DNA of 64,000 nucleotides, from the NCBI RefSeq assembly GCF_007679345.1, contig NZ_VEGH01000007.1, positions 124,001 through 188,000 on the forward strand, in the 5' to 3' direction. Each line of letters begins with the position of its first letter. The first letter of the stretch is position 1. Shown one piece after another: positions 25,070 to 33,051 of this stretch. The notes beneath the pieces are model-generated. The model searched no databases, was not told the origin of the DNA, and saw only the letters and a program-made list of their open reading frames with translations. The translations under genes were made by a program, and so were the position numbers. The DNA comes from Cellulosimicrobium cellulans. GTDB taxonomy: Bacteria > Actinomycetota > Actinomycetes > Actinomycetales > Cellulomonadaceae.

Positions 25070-25716
25070 CGCGCGAACGCCACCTTCCGCTCGAGGACCC
25101 CGGCCAGGTAGCCGGCGGGGATCGTGATGACCAGGTAGAACAGGCCCACGCCGGCCAGCGCGAGCACCGCCTCGGACGGGTTCGCCAGCGCGATCCGCCG
25201 GCCGGAGGCGAGCAGCTCGACCACCGCGAACCCGGCGGCCACCGAGGTGTTCTTGGTCAGGGCGATCAGGACGTTGATCAGCGGCGGGATCACGGAGCGC
25301 ACCGCCTGCGGCAGCACCACCAGGTTGAGCGTCTGCCCGAAGGTCAGCCCGATCGCGCGCGCCGCCTCCGCCTGCCCGACGGGCACGCCGTTGATGCCGG
25401 ACCGGACCGCCTCGCACACGAACGCCGACGTGTACGCGGACAGCGCGATCACCGCGGTCCAGAAGCCGAGCGGCGGCAGGACGCCGAACTGCGGCGCCAC
25501 GAAGACCAGGAAGAAGAACACCAGGGTGAGCGGGGTGTTGCGCAGCAGCTCGACGTAGGTCACCGCCAGGCCGCGGAGCGTCGCCACGGGGGAGACGCGC
25601 ATGGCGGCGAGCACGGTGCCCCAGACCAGGGCGACAGCCCCGGACAGGACGGTGAGCTGCAGCGTGACGCGGAAGCCGCTCAGGTAGGCCGGCAGGTTGT
25701 CGGCGATCAGGTCCAC
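25066..25716 (-). CDS. gluC: Glutamate ABC transporter permease GluC
   Basis: The 216-residue permease starts VDLIADNLPAYLSGFRVTLQ and carries the EAARAIGLTFGQTLNLVVLP coupling motif that contacts the ATPase. Hydrophobic segments include GAVALVWGTVLAAM, LTLVFFFLVFVAP and AVLALAGVGLFYLVITI. The GTG at 25716 follows AAGGAC on the minus strand. Upstream in-frame sequence belongs to the gluB shadow. The stop overlaps gluD by four bases. A strong hairpin separates it from gluB, so the permeases are probably made at a lower level than the binding protein. Confidence 0.88.
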   Translation of the reverse strand: MDLIADNLPAYLSGFRVTLQLTVLSGAVALVWGTVLAAMRVSPVATLRGLAVTYVELLRNTPLTLVFFFLVFVAPQFGVLPPLGFWTAVIALSAYTSAFVCEAVRSGINGVPVGQAEAARAIGLTFGQTLNLVVLPQAVRSVIPPLINVLIALTKNTSVAAGFAVVELLASGRRIALANPSEAVLALAGVGLFYLVITIPAGYLAGVLERKVAFAR

Positions 25717-25765
25717 GCGGGGGTCCTTGCCTTCGGGGGACGAGGGAGGTCGACGGGTCGAGCGG

Positions 25766-25795
25766 TCGCGGCGCCCGGGACCCCGGGCGCCGCGA
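25766..25795 (-). terminator. Intercistronic 14-bp hairpin between gluB and gluC
   Basis: Bases 25766-25779 and 25782-25795 are exact reverse complements. The hairpin starts 4 nt after the gluB stop (minus strand). It has no T-rich tail, so partial termination or 3'-end protection of the gluB message is more likely than a full stop. Confidence 0.6.
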
Positions 25796-25799
25796 CGCG

Positions 25800-26678
25800 T
25801 CAGTACCGGTCGACGGCGGGCGGCTCGGGCGTCGGCAGCACGCTGCCGGCCGTCGCCTCCCACGCCTCGGTCCAGGTGCCGTCCTCGAACGACTGCTCGA
25901 GGACGTCGTTGATCCACATCCGGAAGTCGGTGTCGTCGAGCGCGAGGCCGATGCCGTACGGCTCCTCGGTGAACGGGTCGCCGCGGACCTCGAACGCCGG
26001 GTCGTCGGCCGCGAAGCCGGCGAGGATGACGTTGTCGGTGCTCATCGCGTCGACCTGGCCGTTGCGCAGCGGCTCGAGGCAGTCGGAGTAGGCGCCGAAC
26101 GGCACGACCTCCGTGTCGGGGAAGTTCTCCAGCAGGTTCGCCTCCGGCGTCGACCCGGCGACGGTGCAGACCTTCTTGCCCGCGAGGTCGTCGGGGCCCT
26201 GGATGTCCTCGTTGTCGGCGAGCGTGAGGATCGACTGCCCGGCCTGGTAGTACGGACCGGCGAACGACACCTTCTGCTTGCGCTCGTCGTTGATGGTGTA
26301 CGTCGCGACGACGATGTCGACCTGGCCGGACTCGATGAACGACTCGCGGTTGGCGGACACCGTCTCCTTCCACTCGATGCCGTCCTCGGGGATCCCGAGC
26401 GCCCCGGCGATGATCTTGCCGATCTCGACGTCGAAGCCCTCGGGCGTGCCGTCGGGGCCGACGAGGCCGAACAGCGGCTGGTCGAACTTGGTGCCGATGG
26501 TGATCGAGCCCGCCTCGGCGAGCTCGGCCATCGTCGAGCCCTCGGGGAAGTCGGCGGCCTCGACGTCCGACACCTCGGGGGTCGAGCCCCCGTCGGTGTC
26601 GTCGGATCCGCCGCAGGCGGCCAGCGTCAGGACGGCGGCGGCGGCGAGGGCGATCGGGCCAGCGGTACGGGTTCTCAT
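25800..26678 (-). CDS. gluB: Glutamate-binding lipoprotein GluB
   Basis: This 292-residue solute-binding protein of the polar amino-acid transporter family is secreted and lipid-anchored. Its signal peptide ends in the lipobox LAAC with Cys22. The mature part has GTKFDQPLFGLVGPDGTPEGFDVEIGK, an FIESGQVDIVVATYTI hinge and KKVCTVAGSTPE, typical of family 3 binding proteins. The ATG follows CAGGAG on the minus strand. It lies 95 nt after gluA and before the hairpin that separates it from the permease genes. Ligand assignment rests on the gluABCD arrangement. Confidence 0.9.
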   Translation of the reverse strand: MRTRTAGPIALAAAAVLTLAACGGSDDTDGGSTPEVSDVEAADFPEGSTMAELAEAGSITIGTKFDQPLFGLVGPDGTPEGFDVEIGKIIAGALGIPEDGIEWKETVSANRESFIESGQVDIVVATYTINDERKQKVSFAGPYYQAGQSILTLADNEDIQGPDDLAGKKVCTVAGSTPEANLLENFPDTEVVPFGAYSDCLEPLRNGQVDAMSTDNVILAGFAADDPAFEVRGDPFTEEPYGIGLALDDTDFRMWINDVLEQSFEDGTWTEAWEATAGSVLPTPEPPAVDRY

Positions 26679-26773
26679 GTCGGGCTCCTGGGGTCGCGTC
26701 GGGGTGCGTGCGTCTCGGTCGGTGCCGGTCGGGGTTCGTGCGGGTGGTGCTGCGGGCGCGGGGGCGCCCGGGC

Positions 26774-27514
26774 TCAGTGGGTGAGGATCTTCGACAGGAA
26801 GTCGCGCGCCCGCTCGCTGCGGGGGGCGGTGAAGAACGTCTCGGGGTCGGCCTCCTCGACGATCGCCCCGCCGTCCATGAACACGACGCGGTCGGCGGCA
26901 CGGCGGGCGAAGCCCATCTCGTGCGTGACGACGACCATCGTCATGCCCTCCGCCGCGAGGGACGTCATGACGTCGAGGACCTCGTTGATCATCTCGGGGT
27001 CGAGCGCGGAGGTCGGCTCGTCGAACAGCATGACCTTGGGCTCCATCGCGAGCGCGCGGGCGATCGCGACGCGCTGCTGCTGTCCGCCGGACAGCTGGGC
27101 GGGCAGCTTGTCCGCCTGGCTCGCCACGCCGACGCGCTCGAGCAGGGTCATCGCCCGCTCCTTGGCCTCGCGGCTGCCGAGGCGGCGGACCTTGCGCAGC
27201 CCGAGGGTGACGTTCTGCAGCACGGTGCGGTGGGCGAACAGGTTGAACGACTGGAACACCATGCCGACGTCGGCGCGCAGCCGGGCGAGGGCACGGCCCT
27301 CCGCGGGCAGCGGCTCGCCGTCGACCGTGATCGTGCCGGACTCGATCGTCTCGAGCCGGTTGATCGTCCGGCACAGCGTGGACTTGCCGCTGCCGGACGG
27401 GCCGATGACGACGACGACCTCGCCGCGCCGGACGGTGAGGTTGACGTCCTGGAGCACGTGCAGCGCGCCGAAGTGCTTCTCCACGTGCTCGAGGACGACC
27501 AGGGGCTGTGTCAT
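26774..27514 (-). CDS. gluA: Glutamate ABC transporter ATP-binding protein GluA
   Basis: This 246-residue cytosolic ATPase powers the importer. It has Walker [11 protein letters not shown]-loop FQSFNLF, signature LSGGQQQR, Walker [13 protein letters not shown] and the switch His in VVVTHEMG. It is the first gene of gluABCD on the minus strand. The ATG lies 6 nt after TAGGTT, so the operon mRNA is probably leaderless. The operon is divergent from miaB across about 135 bp that include unusually AT-rich stretches near 27521-27605, where a regulator could bind. Confidence 0.93.
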   Translation of the reverse strand: MTQPLVVLEHVEKHFGALHVLQDVNLTVRRGEVVVVIGPSGSGKSTLCRTINRLETIESGTITVDGEPLPAEGRALARLRADVGMVFQSFNLFAHRTVLQNVTLGLRKVRRLGSREAKERAMTLLERVGVASQADKLPAQLSGGQQQRVAIARALAMEPKVMLFDEPTSALDPEMINEVLDVMTSLAAEGMTMVVVTHEMGFARRAADRVVFMDGGAIVEEADPETFFTAPRSERARDFLSKILTH

Positions 27515-27520
27515 CCCTGG

Positions 27521-27526
27521 AACCTA
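27521..27526 (-). promoter_or_regulatory. -10 hexamer TAGGTT, leaderless gluABCD
   Basis: On the minus strand TAGGTT is followed by 6 nt and the gluA ATG. No clear -35 is present, so an activator may be needed. Confidence 0.55.
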
Positions 27527-27635
27527 TGAGGCTCGTGTTACCTGCGCCACCTTTTGAGGTCACAGATCGGAAACAGCCCGGTCATGTGGACACCTCAGGC
27601 AAGTCATCGCTGCGGAGGGCGGAGACCGGCGGACG

Positions 27636-27641
27636 TACCCT
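27636..27641 (+). promoter_or_regulatory. -10 hexamer TACCCT, leaderless miaB
   Basis: TACCCT is followed by 8 nt and the ATG at 27650. It favours this start over the in-frame ATG at 27554. Confidence 0.5.
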
Positions 27642-27649
27642 GGTCCGCG

Positions 27650-29242
27650 ATGAGCACGACGACCCCGCCCCCCGTCCTCGTGGCCCCCGACGCCCCCACG
27701 TCGCCGGCCGGCGAGCCCGCGCGCACGTACCTGGTCAAGACCCTCGGCTGCCAGATGAACGTGCACGACTCCGAGCACATGGCCGGCATGCTCGAGCAGG
27801 CCGGCTACGTCGCCGCGTCGCCCGAGGCCGCGGCGGCGGAGGAGGCCGACGTCATCGTCATCAACACGTGCGCGGTGCGGGAGAACGCGGCCGACAAGCT
27901 GTACGGCAACCTCGGCCGGCTCGCCGGTGCCAAGCGCGCCCGCCCCGGCATGCAGATCGCCGTCGGCGGCTGCCTCGCCCAGAAGGACCGCACCGGGATC
28001 GTCGAGCGCGCGCCGTGGGTCGACGTCGTGTTCGGCACGCACAACCTCGACGTGCTGCCGGTGCTGCTGGAGCGCGCCCGGCACAACGAGGCGGCGCAGG
28101 TCGAGATCGAGGAGTCCCTCAAGGTCTTCCCGTCGACGCTGCCGACCCGCCGCGAGTCCGCCTACGCCGGCTGGGTGTCCATCAGCGTCGGGTGCAACAA
28201 CACCTGCACGTTCTGCATCGTGCCGCACCTGCGCGGCAAGGAGCGCGACCGCCGGCCGGGCGACGTGCTCGCCGAGGTGGCCGCGCTGGTGGACCAGGGC
28301 GCGATCGAGGTCACCCTGCTCGGCCAGAACGTGAACTCCTACGGCGTCGAGTTCGGCGACCGGGGCGCGTTCGCCAAGCTGCTGCGCGCCGCGGGCGCGA
28401 TCGACGGCCTGGAGCGGCTGCGGTTCACCTCCCCGCACCCGGCCGCGTTCACGGACGACGTCATCGCCGCGATGGCCGAGACGCCCGCCGTGATGCCCAG
28501 CCTGCACATGCCGCTGCAGTCCGGCTCGGACCGGGTCCTGCGCGCGATGCGCCGGTCCTACCGGTCGGAGAAGTTTCTCGGCATCCTCGACCGGGTCCGG
28601 GCGCAGCTGCCGGACGCCGCGATCACCACGGACATCATCGTGGGCTTCCCGGGGGAGACCGAGGAGGACTTCGTCGAGACGCTGCGCGTGGTCGAGGCCT
28701 CGCGGTTCTCCTCGGCGTTCACCTTCCAGTACTCGCCGCGCCCCGGCACGCCGGCCGCCGACCTGCCCGACCAGCTGCCCAAGGCGGTCGTGCAGGAGCG
28801 GTACGAGCGGCTGATCGCGCTGCAGGACCGGATCGGCCTGGAGGAGGCGCAGCGGCAGGTCGGCCGCACCGTCGAGGTGCTGCTCGCCGAGGGCGAGGGC
28901 CGCAAGGACGGCGAGACCCGCCGGCTGTCGGGCCGCGCCGCGGACAACCGGCTGGTGCACCTCGCGCTGCCCGCCGGGCTCGCAGCGGCCGACGCGCCCC
29001 GCCCCGGGGACCTCGTCACGGTCGACGTCACGCACGCCGCGCCGCACCACCTGGTCGCGGACTCCGCGGTCCACGGCGGCACGTTCGCCGTGCGCCGGAC
29101 CCGGGCGGGCGACGCCTGGGAGCGGCGCCAGGCGGGCGAGGACGACCACGCGCACGGCGGCGCGGGCGACGCGTGCGGGACGGGCGGCGCGGGTCCGGCC
29201 GCGCCGGTCCTGCTGGGGCTGCCGACGCTCGGGCGGCGCTGA
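27650..29242 (+). CDS. miaB: tRNA-2-methylthio-N6-dimethylallyladenosine synthase MiaB
   Basis: MiaB adds a methylthio group to isopentenyl-A37 of tRNAs reading UNN codons, after MiaA has acted; miaA is at 36 kb. The 530-residue enzyme has the UPF0004 domain with cluster cysteines Cys34, Cys74 and Cys108. The radical-SAM triad CxxxCxxC is at Cys182, Cys186 and Cys189 ([14 protein letters not shown]), followed by a C-terminal TRAM domain. A Gly/Ala-rich tail of about 45 residues extends beyond TRAM. The ATG at 27650 is just upstream of the conserved [12 protein letters not shown] and 8 nt after TACCCT. It converges with the first YbjN gene, with only 37 bp between stops. Confidence 0.95.
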   Translation: MSTTTPPPVLVAPDAPTSPAGEPARTYLVKTLGCQMNVHDSEHMAGMLEQAGYVAASPEAAAAEEADVIVINTCAVRENAADKLYGNLGRLAGAKRARPGMQIAVGGCLAQKDRTGIVERAPWVDVVFGTHNLDVLPVLLERARHNEAAQVEIEESLKVFPSTLPTRRESAYAGWVSISVGCNNTCTFCIVPHLRGKERDRRPGDVLAEVAALVDQGAIEVTLLGQNVNSYGVEFGDRGAFAKLLRAAGAIDGLERLRFTSPHPAAFTDDVIAAMAETPAVMPSLHMPLQSGSDRVLRAMRRSYRSEKFLGILDRVRAQLPDAAITTDIIVGFPGETEEDFVETLRVVEASRFSSAFTFQYSPRPGTPAADLPDQLPKAVVQERYERLIALQDRIGLEEAQRQVGRTVEVLLAEGEGRKDGETRRLSGRAADNRLVHLALPAGLAAADAPRPGDLVTVDVTHAAPHHLVADSAVHGGTFAVRRTRAGDAWERRQAGEDDHAHGGAGDACGTGGAGPAAPVLLGLPTLGRR

Positions 29243-29279
29243 GCCCGACGGGGAGCGGGCCCCGGCGCGGCGGCGCCGC

Positions 29280-29789
29280 TCAGACCTGCGGCGGCAGCAG
29301 CTGGTCGAACGACGCGAAGCTCTGCACGCCGGTGCCCAGCCCGCAGGACACGAGCTGGTCCAGCTGCTCGGCGGTCACGCCGTGCTCCAGGTCGGTCGAC
29401 ACCTCGCTGTACACGGCGAGCTGGCCCTCCTCCTCGCGGAGGTAGAGCTTCGGCCAGATGCGCTCGCGGTTCCAGTCGTTGAGCGCCAGCGTCACCGCGC
29501 GGCGGCTGTCGACGGGGAGCTGCCGGTGCCACCGGCCGCGCACCTGCAGGATCTCCCGCTGCTCGCCGAGCAGCAGGAACCAGAACCGGGAGTCGTTCCA
29601 CACGCCCGTGAGGTCGCCGTCCTCGTCCACCCGGTAGTGGTAGCCGCGCGCGGCCAGCGTCGCCGCGACCCGGTCGCGGGTCAGCGGCGTCGGCCGGGCC
29701 TGCAGCGGCACCCGGCGCTGCGGGGCGGGGGCGGCGCCGCGCTCGCCGAGCACCCGGGACAGCCAGCCCGGCGTGCGGGGCGCGGTCAC
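29280..29789 (-). CDS. YbjN-domain protein (paralogue 1)
   Basis: The 169-residue protein shares the YbjN/sensory-transduction-regulator fold with its two neighbours. Common landmarks are a DEDGDLTGVW strand, the F-W-F-L hydrophobic strand, ILQVRGRWHR, the WNRERIWPKLY helix-strand and STDLEHGVTAEQLDQ. The YbjN fold resembles type III secretion chaperones and probably binds another protein rather than catalysing a reaction. The GTG start overlaps the stop of paralogue 2 as GTGA, so the two are co-translated. Function is unknown. The N-terminal 30 residues are basic and unconserved. Confidence 0.75.
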   Translation of the reverse strand: MTAPRTPGWLSRVLGERGAAPAPQRRVPLQARPTPLTRDRVAATLAARGYHYRVDEDGDLTGVWNDSRFWFLLLGEQREILQVRGRWHRQLPVDSRRAVTLALNDWNRERIWPKLYLREEEGQLAVYSEVSTDLEHGVTAEQLDQLVSCGLGTGVQSFASFDQLLPPQV

Positions 29790-30358
29790 GGGGCCACCGC
29801 CGCGGGGTCGGGGTAGAGCTCGTCGATGGCGTCGAAGAACGTGCTCGACGTGGACAGGCCGCAGAACAGGATCTGGCTGAGCTGCTCGTCGGTCGCGCCG
29901 TGCTCCAGGTCGGTGGAGACCTCGGCGACGACGTGCACCATGCCGTTGTCCCGCACCCGGACGTACGCCTTGGGCCAGATGCGCTCGGCGTTCCACTCGG
30001 TGCAGGCGTCGAGCACCTCCTCGAGCCGCTCGATCGCGATCTCGCGGTTCCACTGCCCGCGCACCTGCACGATCTCCTGGTGCTCGCCGAACAGGAAGAA
30101 GTAGAACAGCCGGCCGCGCCACAGCCCGCCGAGGTCGCCGTCGTCGTCGGTGAAGTAGTGGAAGTCGTTGCGCTCGAACCACCGCACGATCCGCTCGGTG
30201 CTCAGCGGGGTGGGGCGGCCGTCGTCCACGGCCACGCCGCCGGGTTCCGACCCGCGCGCGCCACCCCGACCCGGGTTGGCGGGGACCGGCGCGGCCTCGC
30301 GGCCGCTCGCCGGGCGGCCCGGTCCGCGGCGGGGGCGGCGGTTCCCGAACAGACCCAT
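29786..30358 (-). CDS. YbjN-domain protein (paralogue 2)
   Basis: This 190-residue protein is the middle copy of three YbjN-fold genes. The core (residues about 50-185) contains DDDGDLGGLWRG, LFYFFLFGEHQEIVQVRGQW, WNAERIWPKAY and STDLEHGATDEQLSQ. It is clearly related to both neighbours. A basic, Gly/Pro-rich N-terminus of about 45 residues begins MGLFGNRRPRRG. The ATG at 30358 is chosen over a GTG two codons upstream because TATGGT lies exactly 6 nt before the ATG. It is divergent from paralogue 3 and first in a two-gene unit with paralogue 1. Confidence 0.75.
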   Translation of the reverse strand: MGLFGNRRPRRGPGRPASGREAAPVPANPGRGGARGSEPGGVAVDDGRPTPLSTERIVRWFERNDFHYFTDDDGDLGGLWRGRLFYFFLFGEHQEIVQVRGQWNREIAIERLEEVLDACTEWNAERIWPKAYVRVRDNGMVHVVAEVSTDLEHGATDEQLSQILFCGLSTSSTFFDAIDELYPDPAAVAP

Positions 30359-30364
30359 GCGCAC

Positions 30365-30370
30365 ACCATA
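30365..30370 (-). promoter_or_regulatory. -10 hexamer TATGGT, leaderless YbjN paralogue 2
   Basis: On the minus strand TATGGT is followed by 6 nt and the ATG at 30358. Confidence 0.55.
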
Positions 30371-30456
30371 CGCGCGGGCGCCGACGCCGCCAGCGTGGTC
30401 ACCCCCCGTTCACCGGATCGGACATCTCGGGCGGCAGTGCGTCCGCGCGATCGGGT

Positions 30457-30462
30457 TAGGCT
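30457..30462 (+). promoter_or_regulatory. -10 hexamer TAGGCT upstream of YbjN paralogue 3
   Basis: TAGGCT lies 89 nt before the ATG at 30552, implying a leader of about 80 nt. This differs from the leaderless divergent gene. It probably drives paralogue 3, the HSP90-like gene and the TPR gene. Confidence 0.45.
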
Positions 30463-30551
30463 CGTGCGGGACGGGCCGTCGCGTGCCCGCCACCAGCACC
30501 GACGCAGCCCGCGGGGTCGACACGGCCCCGCACGACACCCACGAGGACGCC

Positions 30552-31049
30552 ATGGGTTTCTTCACCAAGCCGGACGCCGCGGCGTCCGTCCCCGGACCGC
30601 AGCCCCTGTCGCACCAGCGCGTCATCGACGTGCTCGACGCGCGCGAGATGAACTACGGCGTCGACGACGACGGCGACATCGGCGGCTACTGGGACGGCCA
30701 CCTGTTCTACTTCTTCCGCCTCGGTGGTCAGCAGGAGTACCTGCAGACCCGCGGCCGGTGGAACCGCCGGGTCGGCATCGACCAGTACGCGCGCGTCGTG
30801 GACCTGGTGAACACCTGGAACTCGGAGAAGCTGTGGCCGAAGGGCTACGTGCGGGCCGAGGACGACGTCGTCGGCGTGTACGCCGAGCACACGGTCGACT
30901 ACGAGCACGGCGCGACCGACGAGCAGATCGACCTGCACCTCGCCTGCGGCATCACCACCGCGCTCAGCCTGTTCGAGCACCTGGACGAGCAGTTCCCGGC
31001 CGAGGCCGCCGCGGCGAAGGCCGCCGAGGCCGCCGCGCAGGGGGAGTGA
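30552..31049 (+). CDS. YbjN-domain protein (paralogue 3)
   Basis: The 165-residue product has the same core as paralogues 1 and 2: DDDGDIGGYWDG, LFYFFRLGGQQEYLQTRGRWNR, WNSEKLWPKGY and VDYEHGATDEQIDLHLACG. An Ala/Glu-rich tail follows. The start MGFFTKPD resembles MGLFGNRR of paralogue 2. It is the first gene of a rightward unit: the HSP90-family gene starts 10 nt after its stop and the TPR gene overlaps that. The close packing suggests the YbjN protein serves the HSP90/TPR pair. No enzymatic motif is seen. Confidence 0.78.
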   Translation: MGFFTKPDAAASVPGPQPLSHQRVIDVLDAREMNYGVDDDGDIGGYWDGHLFYFFRLGGQQEYLQTRGRWNRRVGIDQYARVVDLVNTWNSEKLWPKGYVRAEDDVVGVYAEHTVDYEHGATDEQIDLHLACGITTALSLFEHLDEQFPAEAAAAKAAEAAAQGE

Positions 31050-31059
31050 CGCACCGCCG

Positions 31060-33051
31060 ATGACGGACCCCGCGGCGCGGGCGTTCCAGGTCGACCTGCA
31101 CGGCGTGGTCGACCTGCTCGCCCGGCACCTGTACTCCGGCCCCCGGGTCTACCTGCGCGAGCTGCTGCAGAACGGCGTCGACGCGATCACCGCGCGCCGC
31201 GCCGAGGACCCGGGCTGCCCGGCCACCGTCCGGCTGCGGCCGCAGCCGGACGGGTCGCTGCTCGTCACCGACTCCGGGGTCGGCCTGACCCGCGCCGAGG
31301 CGGAGGAGCTGCTGGCGACCGTCGGACGGTCGTCCAAGCGCGACCTCGACCTCGGGGTCGGGCGCGAGGAGTTCCTCGGGCAGTTCGGCATCGGCCTGCT
31401 GTCGGGGTTCATGGTGGCCGACTCCATCGAGCTGGTCTCCCGGTCCGCGCGCGACCCGCAGGCGCCGGCCGTGCGCTGGCGCGGGCACGCCGACGGCTCG
31501 TACGACCTGGTGGAGCTGCCGGACGCCGGGCTGCCGCCCGGCAGCACCGTGCGGCTGCGGCCGCGGCGGGACCTGGAGCACTGGCTGGCCGGCGAGACGG
31601 TCGCGGCGCTCGCGGCCGAGTTCGGCTCGCTGCTGCCGGTCGACGTGGCGGTGGAGGTACCGCTGGGCACCGCCCCGACGGCGGACCCGGCCCCCGCACC
31701 CGGTGCCCGGGACCCGGTCCTCGACCTGCCCGCCGACGGCGCCGCTCGCCCCGGCCACTCCTGGCGGCGGGTCTCGGCACCCGAGGCGCCCTGGGCCCGC
31801 ACGTACCCCGACGAGGCCGCCCGCGCGCAGGCGCTGGCCCGGTACTGCGAGCAGACCCTCGGCTTCACGCCGCTGGCGCACATCGACCTGTCCGTGCCGC
31901 TGGCCGGCGTGCAGGGGGTCGCGTTCGTGCTGCCCGCCGCGGTGCCCCCGGGCGGTGGCGGGTCGCACCGGGTCTACCTCAAGCGGATGCTCCTCGGCGC
32001 ACGCGTCGACGGGCTGCTGCCCGAGTGGGCGTTCTTCGTCCGCTGCGTCATCGACGCCTCGGGCCTGCGCCCGACCGCGTCGCGCGAGGCGCTGTACACG
32101 GACGAGGTGCTGCTCGCGACGCAGGAGGCGCTCGCGGACGCCGTCCGGTCCTGGACGCTGCGCACCCTCGAGTCGTCGACGGCCCTCGCGCGGGAGTTCG
32201 TGAGCACGCACCACCTCGCGGTGCGCTCGCTCGCGCTGACCGACGACACGATGCTCGACCTCGCGGCGCGGATCCTGCCGTACGAGACGACCGACGGGAC
32301 GCTGACGCTCGCCGAGGTCGCGGCGGAGCACGGGCAGGTGGTGTTTGCGCCCACGCTCGAGGAGTACAAGCGGATCGCGCCGGTCGCCCGGGCGCAGGGG
32401 CTCGCCGTGGTGAACGCGGGTTACGTGTACGACGCCGACCTGCTGGCGCGGCTCGCCGCCCGGGGCCCCGGGCGCGGTCTCGGCGAGGTGCGGCCGCTCG
32501 GCGCCGGTGACATCGCGCAGGTGCTGGCCCCCGTGGCCCCCGAGCGCGAGCTCGCCACCCTGGACGCGGTGCGGGCGGGCGGCGACGTGCTGCGTCCGCT
32601 CGACACCGAGCTGGTGCTGCGGGCCTTCGAGCCCGCGGAGCTGCCCGCCGTCCTGCTGCACGACCGGGACGGCGACCACCAGCGCGACCTGCAGGCGGCG
32701 ATGGCCGAGGCCGACGACGTGTGGAGCGACGTGCTGGCCGGGTTCGCCGCGCCCGCCGCCGCGCGGCGGCTGGTGCTCAACGACGCCAGCCCGCTGGTGC
32801 GGGACCTGCTCGACGCCCCGCCCGGGGAGGTGTTCGCCGCGGGCCTGCGGTCGCTGTACGTGTCGGCGCTGCTGCTGTCCGGCGAGCCGCTGCGCGCGCG
32901 GGAGTCGGAGCTGATGACCGGGTCGATGTCGGTGCTGCTGCGCGCGGGCCTGCGCGGGACCGGCGCCGGGCACGACGAGGGGGTGCCGGGCGCGCTGCCC
33001 GGCGCCGACGACGAGGCGGCCGGGGGACCGGCCGGGGAGGAGCGCGCGTGA
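31060..33051 (+). CDS. HSP90-family (HtpG-like) protein, divergent type
   Basis: The 663-residue protein has an intact GHKL ATPase domain. Glu34 and Asn38 lie in YLRELLQNGVDAI, with DSGVGL at 71-76 and the lid motif GQFGIGLLSGFMVAD at 107-121. The middle domain retains SREALYTDEV, like the catalytic-loop arginine segment of HtpG. It is divergent from classical HtpG and corresponds to the separate actinobacterial 'HSP90 family protein' group. The final 30 residues are acidic and Gly-rich. The start lies 10 nt after the YbjN gene, and the stop overlaps the TPR gene (GTGA). Stable linkage with TPR and YbjN-fold proteins suggests a dedicated chaperone complex with unknown clients. Confidence 0.85.
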   Translation: MTDPAARAFQVDLHGVVDLLARHLYSGPRVYLRELLQNGVDAITARRAEDPGCPATVRLRPQPDGSLLVTDSGVGLTRAEAEELLATVGRSSKRDLDLGVGREEFLGQFGIGLLSGFMVADSIELVSRSARDPQAPAVRWRGHADGSYDLVELPDAGLPPGSTVRLRPRRDLEHWLAGETVAALAAEFGSLLPVDVAVEVPLGTAPTADPAPAPGARDPVLDLPADGAARPGHSWRRVSAPEAPWARTYPDEAARAQALARYCEQTLGFTPLAHIDLSVPLAGVQGVAFVLPAAVPPGGGGSHRVYLKRMLLGARVDGLLPEWAFFVRCVIDASGLRPTASREALYTDEVLLATQEALADAVRSWTLRTLESSTALAREFVSTHHLAVRSLALTDDTMLDLAARILPYETTDGTLTLAEVAAEHGQVVFAPTLEEYKRIAPVARAQGLAVVNAGYVYDADLLARLAARGPGRGLGEVRPLGAGDIAQVLAPVAPERELATLDAVRAGGDVLRPLDTELVLRAFEPAELPAVLLHDRDGDHQRDLQAAMAEADDVWSDVLAGFAAPAAARRLVLNDASPLVRDLLDAPPGEVFAAGLRSLYVSALLLSGEPLRARESELMTGSMSVLLRAGLRGTGAGHDEGVPGALPGADDEAAGGPAGEERA

